Part shown: positions 18,107 to 26,886 of the stretch, one piece after another
How positions within the stretch are numbered: the first letter of the stretch is position 1
Layout: every line of letters starts with the position of its first letter
Source of the DNA: UBA2658 sp964617335
GTDB taxonomy: Bacteria > Bacillota > Clostridia > Oscillospirales > Oscillospiraceae
Assembly: GCA_964617335.1 (NCBI GenBank)
Contig: CAZTXG010000002.1
Coordinates: 36,726 to 100,725, forward strand
Length of the DNA stretch: 64,000 bases
Reading direction: 5' to 3'
Translations under genes and position numbers: made by a program
The notes under the pieces: generated by a model
What the model saw: only the letters and a program-made list of their open reading frames with translations
Told to the model about the DNA's origin: nothing
Databases searched by the model: none

Positions 18107-18208
18107 ATTATTTCACTGTTTTTATTTAGCCCTATTTTACAAAAACCGGCATTTAACAAGCAAAGCCCCAGATTTTAAGAATTTTCCAGCAGAAAGTGAA
18201 AAAGATAC

Positions 18209-18237
18209 TTGACATAGTAAGGCTTAAGAGTTAAACT
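18209..18237 (+). promoter_or_regulatory. Candidate sigma-A promoter of the GntR-ABC operon
   Basis: TTGACA and TAAACT are separated by 17 bp. The predicted start lies immediately before or within the repeat at 18246-18260. Confidence 0.6.
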
Positions 18238-18245
18238 GACTGTGC

Positions 18246-18260
18246 TAGTACAAATAGTAC
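18246..18260 (+). promoter_or_regulatory. Putative GntR operator
   Basis: TAGTAC-AAA-TAGTAC is a repeat with inner GTAC dyads, placed at the predicted start of transcription of an operon whose first gene is a GntR repressor. Autoregulation is inferred from position. Confidence 0.4.
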
Positions 18261-18287
18261 AGGGGATACAGAAAGGAGGGTGCTTTT

Positions 18288-18662
18288 GTGTTTTCAATAA
18301 ATCTCAGGGACTCACGGCCCATATACGAGCAGGTTAAAGACAGTCTGCGCAGAGCGATTATAACCGAAGTTTTGCTTCCGGACGATAAAATACCGTCGGT
18401 GCGTGAGCTGGCAAGCCAGCTTGCCATAAATCCGAATACCATACAAAAGGCATATAGGGAGTTGGAAACTGAAGGATATTTATATTCTGTTCCGGGCAAG
18501 GGCAGCTTTGTAAGCGAAAGCAGTCAGGCTAAGGAAAGCCGCAAAAAAGAGCTTTTGGAAAAGCTTGACGAAACTGTTACGGAGCTTTCCCACCTTGATG
18601 TGACAGTTGCGGAAATATGTGAGCACATCAAAAAAAGAGCCGGGGAGGGGAAACAAGTATGA
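18288..18662 (+). CDS. GntR-family transcriptional regulator, YtrA type
   Basis: A 124-residue regulator with an N-terminal winged helix (RPIYEQVKDSLRRAII, PSVRELASQLAINPNT, YLYSVPGKGSFV) and a short C-terminal helical dimerisation tail of about 45 residues, the layout of the YtrA subfamily. Such proteins repress ABC transporter operons that respond to wall-active compounds or other envelope stress. The GTG start at 18288 follows GAAAGGAGG. The stop overlaps the start of the ABC ATPase by 4 nt, so the genes form one operon. The inducer is unknown. Confidence 0.92.
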   Translation: MFSINLRDSRPIYEQVKDSLRRAIITEVLLPDDKIPSVRELASQLAINPNTIQKAYRELETEGYLYSVPGKGSFVSESSQAKESRKKELLEKLDETVTELSHLDVTVAEICEHIKKRAGEGKQV

Positions 18663-19552
18663 TTGAAGTGAAAAATCTAAGCAAGAGCTTTGATGGCCTA
18701 AAGGCTCTTGATAAGCTTAACATAAATGTACCCACAGGGTCCATATACGGACTTGTAGGGCCAAACGGTGCGGGAAAGTCCACCATAATCCGCCACATAA
18801 CGGGGATTTTTAAGCAGGATGAGGGGGAAGTTCTTGTAAACGGCCAGCCGGTTTTTGAAAATCCGGAGGTAAAATCCCATATAGCCTATATTCCCGATGA
18901 TGTCTTTTTCTATAATCAGGCAACTATTCACGACATGATGAAGTTTTATAAAGGTGTCTGCCCGAATTTCTCCGCAGAGCGCTATGAAAAGCTCCGAGGC
19001 GCCTTTGAGCTTAAGGAAAATGTCAAAATGCGCAGCCTTTCCAAGGGAATGCAAAAGCAGGCGGCCTTTTGGCTAACGGTTTCCATGTGCCCCAAGGTTT
19101 TGGTGCTGGACGAGCCGGTGGACGGGCTTGACCCTGTTATGCGCCGGCAAATCTGGAGCATACTAATGTCCGACGTGACGGAAAGCGGTACAACGGTTTT
19201 GGTTTCCTCCCATAACCTTCGTGAACTGGAGGATGTTTGCGACCATGTGGGCATTATGAACAGGGGCAGACTTCTTTTAGAGCGCAGCCTTTCCGATATG
19301 CAGGAGAACATTGTTAAGGTTCATTTAGCCCTTGAGGAAGAAAAGCAGCTGCCAGAAGGCCTTGACATTCTGCACATAAGCACAAGCGGCAGACTGAAAA
19401 CCATAATTGTCCGAGGCAAGGCAGAGGAGATTACAAACAAAATCGCCACGGTTCAGCCCTTATTTATGGACCTTATACCCCTGTCTCTTGAGGAGATATT
19501 TATTTATGAGCTGGGAGGTGAGCACTATGAAGTCAAAGACATCATACTTTAA
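18659..19552 (+). CDS. ABC transporter ATP-binding protein
   Basis: A 297-residue ATPase subunit. Walker A GPNGAGKS is at 34-41, the signature is LSKGMQK, and Walker B is VLVLDEPVDGLDP, followed by the switch His in SSHNL. The C-terminal extension of about 90 residues is typical of drug-export ATPases of the CcmA/BcrA type. It overlaps the GntR gene by 4 nt upstream and the permease gene by 26 nt downstream, so the three are translationally coupled. It most likely energises the following ABC-2 permease in export. Confidence 0.93.
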   Translation: MIEVKNLSKSFDGLKALDKLNINVPTGSIYGLVGPNGAGKSTIIRHITGIFKQDEGEVLVNGQPVFENPEVKSHIAYIPDDVFFYNQATIHDMMKFYKGVCPNFSAERYEKLRGAFELKENVKMRSLSKGMQKQAAFWLTVSMCPKVLVLDEPVDGLDPVMRRQIWSILMSDVTESGTTVLVSSHNLRELEDVCDHVGIMNRGRLLLERSLSDMQENIVKVHLALEEEKQLPEGLDILHISTSGRLKTIIVRGKAEEITNKIATVQPLFMDLIPLSLEEIFIYELGGEHYEVKDIIL

Positions 19553-21446
19553 CGGCACCTTATTTCTGGGTGTGTTTAAACGCTTTTGGCCGATTTTCGC
19601 CGGATACTTTCTGATTTTGGCTGCAGCTTTGCCCATGGCTTTGGCTAACAATCTTGCCTGGCTAAGCTATAATCCAAGCGGCGGCAACTTGGTGCTTGCT
19701 GCCGCCGAGCAGGTTCTTAACACAGGCTATTTAGGCGGGGCGATTATATCCTTTGTGTTTGCCCTTTTGATTGCCATGGCGGCTTTCAGCTATCTTTACA
19801 ATGCCCGCAGCGTTTCCATGATGTGTTCTCTGCCCATAAAGCGGGAGGGAGTTTTCCTTTCTGTCTTTACGGCGGGGCTTACAGGTATGTTTTTTGTTAA
19901 TCTTCTGGTATTTTTTATAAGTCTTGGGGTGGAAGCCATTTATGGCGCTGTGGGGTTTTCATATCTTCTCCAATGGCTTTTAATGACCTGCCTTAGCAAT
20001 GTGTTTTTCTTTGGCTTTGCCGCTGTTTGCGCAAGCTTTACAGGTCATATCCTTGTGCTGCCCGCAATTTATGTTGTGCTAAACTTTACGGCGGTAGTGG
20101 TTGAAGCCATAGTGACATCTCTTATGGAAAGCTTTATCTACGGAGCAACTTCCTCAGGCGGCATAGAAAACTCTCGTTTTCTATCTCCCATTTTAGAGAT
20201 GACCCTTGGCTGGCGGACAAGTTCCGTAACACAGAAATTATCTGACGGCACTTTTATAGTAACTGACTATGTTTACAGCGGCTGGCCCATGCTTTTTGCC
20301 TATGCTGTTGTGGGAATTCTTTTTTCCATTGCTGCCATGCTGCTCCTACGCCGCCGCCCCATGGAAACAGCCGGAGACGTTGTTGCTGTCAGACCCTTAA
20401 AGCCTGTGTTTAAATACTGCCTGTCTTTAGGCTGCGCCTTGGTTTTGGGTATTATTTTGTTCTCATGGGTTTCCATAAGCGGTTATTGGGGCACACCTCT
20501 CACCCAAATTATAAGCCTAATTATCTTCATGCTTTTAGGGGGCTTCATCGGCTATTTTGCCGCGGAAATGCTTATGCAAAAAACCCTTCGTGTGTTCTCG
20601 GGGCAAAACTGGCTGCGCTTCGGCCTAGTGTCCCTTGTGATTATTGCTCTTATGCTCTGCGGTGAGTATGACGTTTTCGGCTTTGAAAAGCGCCTGCCGG
20701 AGGCAGACAAGGTAGAAAGTATCACCATTACGTCAGGCGGTGAAAACGCAATTTTAAGCCAGCCGGAGAATATTCAGGCGGCAATCGACTTACACAGGGA
20801 AATCATTGAAGGTAAGAAGGAAAACGAGGCTCTTTTAAGTAAAAGCGATTACCAAGACCGTTATGGCGTGAGCATTTATTACTTTATGGAAGACGAAAGT
20901 ATGCTTTTACGCAGATATGATATCCAGTATGTGGAAGGCGGCATCATCGACAGCTTAAACGAAATTATGAACCTGAAAGAAGCCGTTGACGCCCGAAAAG
21001 AGGTCAGCGTACCTGTAAGCGAAAACAATATAGCCGATGCTTATATCGATTATTTTAATCCTGTTACCATGAATAGCGAATACCTGCCCATAACGGCCGA
21101 AGAAGCCTATGAGCTTTATACCCAGTGCCTTGTTCCCGATATAGACGAGGGAAATCTGGGCAAGGTTTGGCTTGTTTCTAACGATGGTTATAGAAACACA
21201 GTTTATAATGCTACGATTAATATCATTTTCAGCAACCGCATAGCCGACGGGGAGTATAAAAGCCACTATTTCTACACAACGCCAACTGTAACCGCCCTGC
21301 GCACAGAAAGCTGGCTCCATGAGCATGGTATAGATATGCTCACCTATGCTCAAACGGATGAACTTTATGAAGGGCAGAATTACTACAATGAGCCAATTTA
21401 CTACGAAAAGACAATTACAACCCATACTGCCGAGCAGGTCGGATAA
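19527..21446 (+). CDS. ABC-2 type permease with large C-terminal extracytoplasmic domain
   Basis: A 639-residue membrane protein. Hydrophobic segments run through roughly the first 400 residues (at least eight), after which a soluble region of about 220 residues follows with no membrane helix and is presumably outside the cell. ATG 19527 is chosen because GGGAGG precedes it by 8 nt and it overlaps the ATPase gene in the usual coupled fashion; a longer in-frame version would run inside the ATPase gene. It is the membrane partner of the ATPase in a YtrA-type operon. Its substrate is unknown; such systems often relate to cell-wall antibiotics. Confidence 0.82.
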   Translation: MKSKTSYFNGTLFLGVFKRFWPIFAGYFLILAAALPMALANNLAWLSYNPSGGNLVLAAAEQVLNTGYLGGAIISFVFALLIAMAAFSYLYNARSVSMMCSLPIKREGVFLSVFTAGLTGMFFVNLLVFFISLGVEAIYGAVGFSYLLQWLLMTCLSNVFFFGFAAVCASFTGHILVLPAIYVVLNFTAVVVEAIVTSLMESFIYGATSSGGIENSRFLSPILEMTLGWRTSSVTQKLSDGTFIVTDYVYSGWPMLFAYAVVGILFSIAAMLLLRRRPMETAGDVVAVRPLKPVFKYCLSLGCALVLGIILFSWVSISGYWGTPLTQIISLIIFMLLGGFIGYFAAEMLMQKTLRVFSGQNWLRFGLVSLVIIALMLCGEYDVFGFEKRLPEADKVESITITSGGENAILSQPENIQAAIDLHREIIEGKKENEALLSKSDYQDRYGVSIYYFMEDESMLLRRYDIQYVEGGIIDSLNEIMNLKEAVDARKEVSVPVSENNIADAYIDYFNPVTMNSEYLPITAEEAYELYTQCLVPDIDEGNLGKVWLVSNDGYRNTVYNATINIIFSNRIADGEYKSHYFYTTPTVTALRTESWLHEHGIDMLTYAQTDELYEGQNYYNEPIYYEKTITTHTAEQVG

Positions 21447-21466
21447 AACCTGATAAAAGACAGCAT

Positions 21467-21504
21467 AAAAAAGCCGCCCGGACTAATAATCCGAGCGGTT
21501 TTTT
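21467..21504 (+). terminator. Intrinsic terminator after the GntR-ABC operon
   Basis: A stem of about 10 bp (AAGCCGC/GCGGTTT plus CCGGA/TCCGA with a bulge) is flanked by A and T tracts. It also serves the convergent gene at 21518. Confidence 0.8.
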
Positions 21505-21517
21505 ATTAAGCAGAGGC

Positions 21518-21802
21518 TTATTCCTCATACATGGCAAGGCGGGTTTTTACACTATGCTCTTTGCAGGTGGGGCGGAACTTCTGGAAAAGCTCGGTTTCGG
21601 AGTGAGCCTGAAGGTCCTCTAAGGTTTCCCATTTTTCAATGAGCATCATTTTTTTGGAATCGTCGGCGCTGATGTAAAAATCATACAACACATTGCCCTT
21701 GTCCTTGCGGGAGCCTTCCACAAAGCCCTCGTCGCAGAGAACCTTGTAAAAGTCCTTCATGTCTGTTGTTTCGCTTATAAAGCTGCAGTTAATGACTATC
21801 AT
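21518..21802 (-). CDS. Antibiotic biosynthesis monooxygenase (ABM) domain protein
   Basis: A 94-residue dimeric alpha/beta-barrel protein of the YgiN/ABM type, recognised by YDFYISADDSKKMMLIEKWETLEDLQAHSE. Members include quinol monooxygenases and heme-degrading enzymes, while many have no known role. ATG 21802 follows GGAGG by 8 nt; a longer frame has no such site. A promoter candidate lies directly upstream, and it appears monocistronic. The true reaction cannot be read from the sequence. Confidence 0.8.
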   Translation of the reverse strand: MIVINCSFISETTDMKDFYKVLCDEGFVEGSRKDKGNVLYDFYISADDSKKMMLIEKWETLEDLQAHSETELFQKFRPTCKEHSVKTRLAMYEE

Positions 21803-21848
21803 ATATGCTTCCTCCGTCAAATGTTCTGCCTTTCGGCTCATACAGCTA

Positions 21849-21877
21849 ATAATAGCACCAAAATGCCCGCTTTTCAA
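21849..21877 (-). promoter_or_regulatory. Candidate sigma-A promoter for the ABM gene
   Basis: On the minus strand TTGAAA and TATTAT are separated by 17 bp, about 47 nt upstream of the start codon. Confidence 0.5.
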
Positions 21878-21921
21878 TTCCTTTGTGAAAAAATACGGCT
21901 TTTATCTTACGAAACTCCTGA

Positions 21922-23001
21922 TTAAGCTGACAAAATCTTTTCGCAGACGGCTTTTCCAATCTCTCGGCAGCCAAGAAGCTTTTTGCCCTCGCTCATGGTG
22001 TCCTCTGTTCGCAGGCCCTCGTCCAAAACTGCCTCAACAGCATTTTCGATTGCCTCGGCCATCACTTCCATACCAAAGCTCATGCGGAGCATCATGGCGG
22101 CAGATAAAATCATGGCTAGAGGATTAGCAAGGTTTTTCCCCGCAAGGTCCGGAGCGCTGCCGTGGATAGGCTCGTAAAGCCCACGAGTGCCGGAGCCAAG
22201 GCTGCAAGAGCCAATCATACCTATGCTGCCGCAGATTTGGCTGGCCTCGTCAGAGAGAATGTCTCCAAAGAGATTTTCCGTAACAATAACGTCAAACTGG
22301 GAGGGGTCACGAACAAGCTGCATGGCGCAGTTATCCACATACATATGGGAAAGCTCCACATCGGGATATTGGGCCGAAACCTCGTTTAAAACCCGCCGCC
22401 ACAGCTTAGAGCTGTCAAGCACATTGGCCTTATCCACAGAGCAAACCTTTTTGCTTCGCAAGATGGCGGTTTTAAAAGCCACATGGGCAATGCGCTCTAT
22501 TTCGTTTCGGGAATAGCCCATTATATCACTGGCATATTCCTGACCATTTATCATTTCCGTTTTATGCTCGCCGAAATACGCACCGCCTATAAGCTCTCTT
22601 ACTATAATAAGGTCTATGCCCTTATCAACAATAGAGGGCTTAAGGGGAGAAGCATCACGAAGCTGGGGGAAAATCTTTGCCGGACGCAGGTTTGAATAAA
22701 GCTCCATCCCCGCTCGAAGGCGCAAAAGCCCGCGCTCCGGCCGCTTATCCTTGGGAACTTCGTCCCATTTAGGGCCGCCGATGGCAGAGAGGAGAACACT
22801 GTCCGAGGAAAGGCAGGTGTTAAGGCTTTCCTCAGGCAGTGGGTCGCCGAAGCGGTCAATGGCCTCGCCCCCCATGGGGGCTTCCATATAGTTAAAGTTT
22901 ATTGCATATTTTTCAGAAATTGCATTAAGCACGGAGAGGGCCTGTTCCATTATTTCAGGGCCAATGCCGTCACCACGAATTATCGCTATGTTTTTTGTCA
23001 T
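21922..23001 (-). CDS. leuB: 3-isopropylmalate dehydrogenase
   Basis: A 359-residue NAD-dependent beta-decarboxylating dehydrogenase, the third enzyme of leucine synthesis. IRGDGIGPE lies at the N-terminus and GGAYFGEH marks the family. VDNCAMQLVRDP and LFGDILSDEASQICGSIGM form the metal and substrate site, and GLYEPIHGSAPDLAGK the cofactor site. It is the last gene of leuA-leuC-leuD-leuB, starting 1 nt after the leuD stop. No clear terminator follows before the divergent ABM promoter region. Confidence 0.96.
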   Translation of the reverse strand: MTKNIAIIRGDGIGPEIMEQALSVLNAISEKYAINFNYMEAPMGGEAIDRFGDPLPEESLNTCLSSDSVLLSAIGGPKWDEVPKDKRPERGLLRLRAGMELYSNLRPAKIFPQLRDASPLKPSIVDKGIDLIIVRELIGGAYFGEHKTEMINGQEYASDIMGYSRNEIERIAHVAFKTAILRSKKVCSVDKANVLDSSKLWRRVLNEVSAQYPDVELSHMYVDNCAMQLVRDPSQFDVIVTENLFGDILSDEASQICGSIGMIGSCSLGSGTRGLYEPIHGSAPDLAGKNLANPLAMILSAAMMLRMSFGMEVMAEAIENAVEAVLDEGLRTEDTMSEGKKLLGCREIGKAVCEKILSA

Positions 23002-23002
23002 T

Positions 23003-23491
23003 TTATCTGCCCTCTTTTATAGAATTCATAAGTCCGCCCTTATCAATCATGTCTTTTATAAACTCCGGAAAGGGGGCGGCCTTATAGCTCTCGCCCTTTG
23101 TAAGGTTTTCTACAACCCCTGTGTCAAAGTCAACGGAGACTTCGTCACCCTCGTCTATTTTTTCGGCAGCCTCGTTACACTCTAAAATTGCAAGACCTAT
23201 GTTTATGCTGTTTCTATAAAAAATCCTCGCAAAGCTTTTGGCTATAACACAGGAGATGCCCGAGGCCTTTATAGCAATGGGAGCATGCTCACGGGAGGAG
23301 CCGCAGCCGAAGTTTTGCCCTGCCACCATAATGTCGCCAGCTTTAACACGGCTGACAAAGCTTTTGTCCAAGTCCTCCATACAGTGGGAGGCAAGCTCTT
23401 TAACGTCTTGAGTGGCAAGGTAGCGGGCGGGGATTATAACATCGGTGTCCACGTTGCTGCCGTATTTTATTGCGCTTCCCTGAGCTTTCAT
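23003..23491 (-). CDS. leuD: 3-isopropylmalate dehydratase small subunit
   Basis: A 162-residue swivelling subunit that with LeuC isomerises 2- to 3-isopropylmalate. The signature GQNFGCGSSREHAP and NVDTDVIIPARYL identify the aconitase-type small subunit; its length is that of the short archaeal/clostridial form. ATG 23491 overlaps the leuC stop (ATGA) with AAGGAGG 9 nt upstream; a longer in-frame version would lie inside leuC. The coupling should keep subunits equimolar. Confidence 0.95.
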   Translation of the reverse strand: MKAQGSAIKYGSNVDTDVIIPARYLATQDVKELASHCMEDLDKSFVSRVKAGDIMVAGQNFGCGSSREHAPIAIKASGISCVIAKSFARIFYRNSINIGLAILECNEAAEKIDEGDEVSVDFDTGVVENLTKGESYKAAPFPEFIKDMIDKGGLMNSIKEGR

Positions 23492-24756
23492 ATGGTTTCT
23501 ACCTCCTTGGGGTGGCTTATATGCCCTGTAATGGCGGAAGCGGCTGCAACGGCGGGGGAGGCAAGATAAACCTCGCTTTCCGTGTGACCCATGCGCCCTA
23601 CAAAGTTGCGGTTTGTGGTGGACACACAGCGCTCGCCGGAAGCCAAAATGCCCATGTGGCCGCCGAGGCAAGGCCCGCAGGTGGGGGTGGAAACTATGCA
23701 GCCGGCTTCCATAAAGATTTTTGTGTAGCCCCTGTCAATACATTCCATATAAATTTTTGGGGTGGCGGGGATAACAATGGCACGCAGCCCCTTTTTTATG
23801 CGCCTGCTCTTTAAAATCTCTGCCGCTGCTGCCATATCCTCTATGTTGCCGTTGGTGCAGCTTCCTATAACTACCTGGTCGATTTCAATGTCTGTGCCCT
23901 CACTTGCCGGATGGGTATTTTCCGGAAGATGGGGGTATGAAACTGTGCAGGGAACGGAAGCTAGGTCAATGTCTATAACCCTGTCGTAAGAGGCATCAGA
24001 GTCAGCGCTGAAAGCCTGCCACTTGCGGTCACAGCGGCCCTTCATATACTCAATTGTTATTTCGTCCACAGGGAAAATGCCGTTTTTTGCCCCTGCTTCT
24101 ATTGCCATGTTTGATATTGTAAGTCTGTCGCTCATGGTAAGGTTTTTAAGCCCCTCACCGGAAAACTCCAGAGATTTATAAAGAGCGCCGTCTACGCCTA
24201 TCATACCGATAAGGTGGAGGATAACATCTTTGCCGCTGACGTACTTTTCCATTTTCCCCGTGAGGTTCACTTTTATGGCAGAGGGCACCTTAAACCAGCC
24301 TTCCCCCGTTGCCATGGCAGCTGCCATGTCCGTTGAGCCGACTCCCGTGGAAAAAGCACCCAAAGCGCCATAGGTACAGGTGTGGCTGTCTGCTCCTATG
24401 GCTGTTTCCCCGGGAGCTATAAGTCCCTTTTCGGGTATAAGGGCGTGCTCTATGCCCATTTCACCCACATCATAAAAATGCTCTAGGTCAAAGCGCTTTG
24501 CAAAGCTGCGGCACTTTTTACAGCTTTCCGCCGACTTAATGTCTTTATTTGGGGCAAAGTGGTCCATAACAAGGGTTATACGGGAGTTTTTATCAACAGT
24601 TTCAAAGCCTGCCTTATTAAACTCGTTTATAGCCACAGGGCCGGTTATATCGTTTGCCAGCACAAGGTCAAGCCTTGCCTTTATAAGCTGACCTGCCTCC
24701 ACATGGGAAAGACCTGCATGGGCAGCAAGTATTTTCTGTGTCATTGTCATTGCCAT
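23488..24756 (-). CDS. leuC: 3-isopropylmalate dehydratase large subunit
   Basis: A 422-residue aconitase-family subunit carrying the [4Fe-4S] cluster. Ligand cysteines are visible in VIGSCTNGN and in CGPCLGG, and HTCTYGALGAFSTGVGSTD is the family active-site stretch. Length is that of the homoaconitase-like form found in clostridia and archaea, paired with the short LeuD. GAAAGGA precedes the ATG. It is separated from leuA by 71 nt that include a palindromic repeat. Confidence 0.96.
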   Translation of the reverse strand: MAMTMTQKILAAHAGLSHVEAGQLIKARLDLVLANDITGPVAINEFNKAGFETVDKNSRITLVMDHFAPNKDIKSAESCKKCRSFAKRFDLEHFYDVGEMGIEHALIPEKGLIAPGETAIGADSHTCTYGALGAFSTGVGSTDMAAAMATGEGWFKVPSAIKVNLTGKMEKYVSGKDVILHLIGMIGVDGALYKSLEFSGEGLKNLTMSDRLTISNMAIEAGAKNGIFPVDEITIEYMKGRCDRKWQAFSADSDASYDRVIDIDLASVPCTVSYPHLPENTHPASEGTDIEIDQVVIGSCTNGNIEDMAAAAEILKSRRIKKGLRAIVIPATPKIYMECIDRGYTKIFMEAGCIVSTPTCGPCLGGHMGILASGERCVSTTNRNFVGRMGHTESEVYLASPAVAAASAITGHISHPKEVETI

Positions 24757-24808
24757 TATAATTATTTCCTTTCAGACGTGCCGATTTTAGGCTGCCGGAA
24801 AAAGAGCC

Positions 24809-24830
24809 TAGGTTGTGTCAACACACCCTA
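24809..24830. repeat. 22-bp TA-flanked palindrome overlapping the leuA stop
   Basis: TAGGTTGTGT and ACACACCCTA are back to back around CA. On the minus strand the sequence TTAGGGTGTGTTGACACAA (24831-24813) is identical to the left end of the element at 7274-7292. The last TAG of leuA is part of it. It looks like a collapsed or minimal copy of that element. Confidence 0.5.
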
Positions 24831-26333
24831 AATGCCGCCCACAATTTTGTTTATGCCGTTTACATAGGCACGGATGGAGGACTCTATAATATCCGTGGAC
24901 AGTCCGCAGCCGGTGTATAGGTTTTTGCCGGCTTTGAGCTTAACCACAGCCTCGCCCATGGCATCCTCGCCGTCGGTTACGGCATTTAGCCTAAAGTTAT
25001 CAAGGAAAACATCCAAGCCTGTAATGCGGTCTATGGCCTTATAGGCAGCGTCTATGGGACCTGAGCCCATGGCGACTTCCTCGATAAGCTCGCCGCCTTT
25101 TTTAATCTTTATTGTGGCAACATTAGGCGTATCTGTCCCCGTTGTAACCATATGGCTAACAAGCTCATAGGTTTCGGAAACCCCATGGGCATTAGATAGG
25201 GCAAGAGCTTCAATATCGCTGTCGGTAAGGCTTTTTTTCTTGTCGGCAAGGGCCTTGAAGCGATTGAATACCTCGTCAAGCTGCTCTTTTGTAAGCTCAT
25301 AGCCCAGCTGGGAAAGGCGGTCACGCAGAGCGTGCTTTCCACTGTGCTTACCTAAAACCATGGTGTTTTGGGGTATGCCCACATCTGTGGACTTCATTAT
25401 TTCATAGGTAAGAGCGTTTGCCAGAACTCCGTGCTGGTGGATACCTGACTCGTGGGCAAAGGCATTTGCCCCAACGATGGACTTGCTGGGGGAAACGGGA
25501 ACACCGGTGATGGAGGAAAGCAGCTTACTGGATTTGTAAATTTGGCGGGTATCCACGCCGCACTCCATCTGGTAATACTCTCTGCGGGTTTTAAGAGCCA
25601 TAACAATTTCCTCAAGGCTTGCGTTTCCGGCTCTTTCGCCTATGCCGTTAATGGTGCATTCCACCTGTGTTGCCCCTGCCTGCAGGCAGGCAAGGGAGTT
25701 TGCAACTCCCATGCCCAAATCGTCGTGGCAGTGGCAGGAAATATCCACAGTTTCAATGCCTTTTGTGTTTTCCCGAAGATAGCTTATAAGCTCGAACATT
25801 TCCATGGGGGTGGAATAGCCAACGGTGTCGGGGATGTTTAAAACTGTGGCTCCTGCATTTATGGCGGTTTCGCAGCATTTGACCAAGAAATCCCTGTCGC
25901 TGCGGGAGGCATCTTCTGCGGAAAACTCTATATCCTCGCAAAAGGATTTTGCATAGGAAACGTGTTTTGTGATGCTCTCCAAAACCTGTTCACGGCTCAT
26001 TTTAAGCTTAAACTCCATGTGTATGTCGCTTGTTGCAAGGAAGACGTGAATGCGCGGGTACTTCGCGCCTTTAACGGCATTCCAAGCGGCGTCAATGTCT
26101 CCCTGTGTGCAGCGGGCGAGACTTGCAACCTTACAGCGTTCTACGGTTTTGGAGATGGCTTCAACACTTTTAAAATCCTCCGGCGAGGCTATGGCAAAGC
26201 CTGCCTCTATAACATCAACACCCAGAGCGTCAAGCTGCCTTGCCATTTCCAGCTTTTCACTTAAATTCATGCTGCATCCGGGAGATTGCTCACCGTCACG
26301 CAGGGTGGTGTCAAAGATTTTTATCTTCCTCAT
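24828..26333 (-). CDS. leuA: 2-isopropylmalate synthase
   Basis: A 501-residue DRE-TIM metallolyase that condenses acetyl-CoA with 2-oxoisovalerate, the committed step to leucine. DTTLRDGEQSPG is at the N-terminus, the metal-binding HxH is in SCHCHDDLGMGVANS, and the C-terminal regulatory domain (from about 390) implies leucine feedback control. AAAGGAGG precedes the ATG by 13 nt. It is first in the leu operon and lies behind a T-box leader specific for tRNA-Leu. Citramalate synthase is a related family, but the neighbouring leuCDB and the leader favour leuA. Confidence 0.96.
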   Translation of the reverse strand: MRKIKIFDTTLRDGEQSPGCSMNLSEKLEMARQLDALGVDVIEAGFAIASPEDFKSVEAISKTVERCKVASLARCTQGDIDAAWNAVKGAKYPRIHVFLATSDIHMEFKLKMSREQVLESITKHVSYAKSFCEDIEFSAEDASRSDRDFLVKCCETAINAGATVLNIPDTVGYSTPMEMFELISYLRENTKGIETVDISCHCHDDLGMGVANSLACLQAGATQVECTINGIGERAGNASLEEIVMALKTRREYYQMECGVDTRQIYKSSKLLSSITGVPVSPSKSIVGANAFAHESGIHQHGVLANALTYEIMKSTDVGIPQNTMVLGKHSGKHALRDRLSQLGYELTKEQLDEVFNRFKALADKKKSLTDSDIEALALSNAHGVSETYELVSHMVTTGTDTPNVATIKIKKGGELIEEVAMGSGPIDAAYKAIDRITGLDVFLDNFRLNAVTDGEDAMGEAVVKLKAGKNLYTGCGLSTDIIESSIRAYVNGINKIVGGI

Positions 26334-26361
26334 ATTTTAAATTTAACCTCCTTTTAGATAA

Positions 26362-26637
26362 CAAAAAAAGCCCCAGTCTTCTACATTTAGAAGACGAAGG
26401 CTTAAAAGCTTCCGCGGTACCACTTCAATTGACAGTAAACTGTCCGCTTTCAGCATCGAGTTCAATGCCGCCTCTTTGGTAACGGTGAGGAAATCCGGTG
26501 CGGCCTTGGGCGAAACCTTCAGCCGACTGCTCAAGGGTGAGTTCGCAAATGTCACGGCATACCGTCTTACACCAATGTAACGGCTCTCTTTGATGCCCTT
26601 GACCTGCTTTGTCCCTGTCGTCGCATTTAAATTATTG
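26362..26637 (-). ncRNA. T-box leader of the leu operon, specifier CTC (Leu)
   Basis: The conserved T-box TGGTACCGCG is at 26413-26422 (minus strand). It is followed by a terminator whose arms AGCC..GTCTTCTA and TAGAAGAC..GGCT end in seven T. Aligned with the ilv leader, the specifier position reads CTC (26539-26541), a leucine codon, in the context CGAA-CTC-A. Uncharged tRNA-Leu should stabilise the antiterminator and turn on leuA-leuC-leuD-leuB. The 5' end is estimated from the promoter. Confidence 0.92.
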
Positions 26638-26643
26638 TGCTAA

Positions 26644-26672
26644 AGCTAACACAGCCAAATAGCCTTTGTCAA
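26644..26672 (-). promoter_or_regulatory. Candidate promoter of the leu T-box transcript
   Basis: On the minus strand TTGACA (consensus) and TTAGCT are separated by 17 bp. It is placed correctly just upstream of stem I of the leader. Confidence 0.5.
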
Positions 26673-26850
26673 GGGGAATTTGAATTTTTGTTGATATCGC
26701 CCATATACTAAGAATACAAGGAGCCGATTATCAGCTTCTTGTTAGGATAAAAGGAGAAAACAAAAGGTTTTTCGCCTATTTTGGGAAAAAGCACAATAGA
26801 ATGAATATAAAAGCATAAGGAAGTTGAAGGAAATTTAGATAAACATACAG

Positions 26851-26880
26851 TTGACAATTTCTTTTTTATTGTTGTATGAT
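26851..26880 (+). promoter_or_regulatory. Candidate promoter of the ilv T-box transcript
   Basis: TTGACA and TATGAT are separated by 18 bp, just upstream of stem I of the ilv leader. Confidence 0.6.
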
Positions 26881-26886
26881 AGTTGC

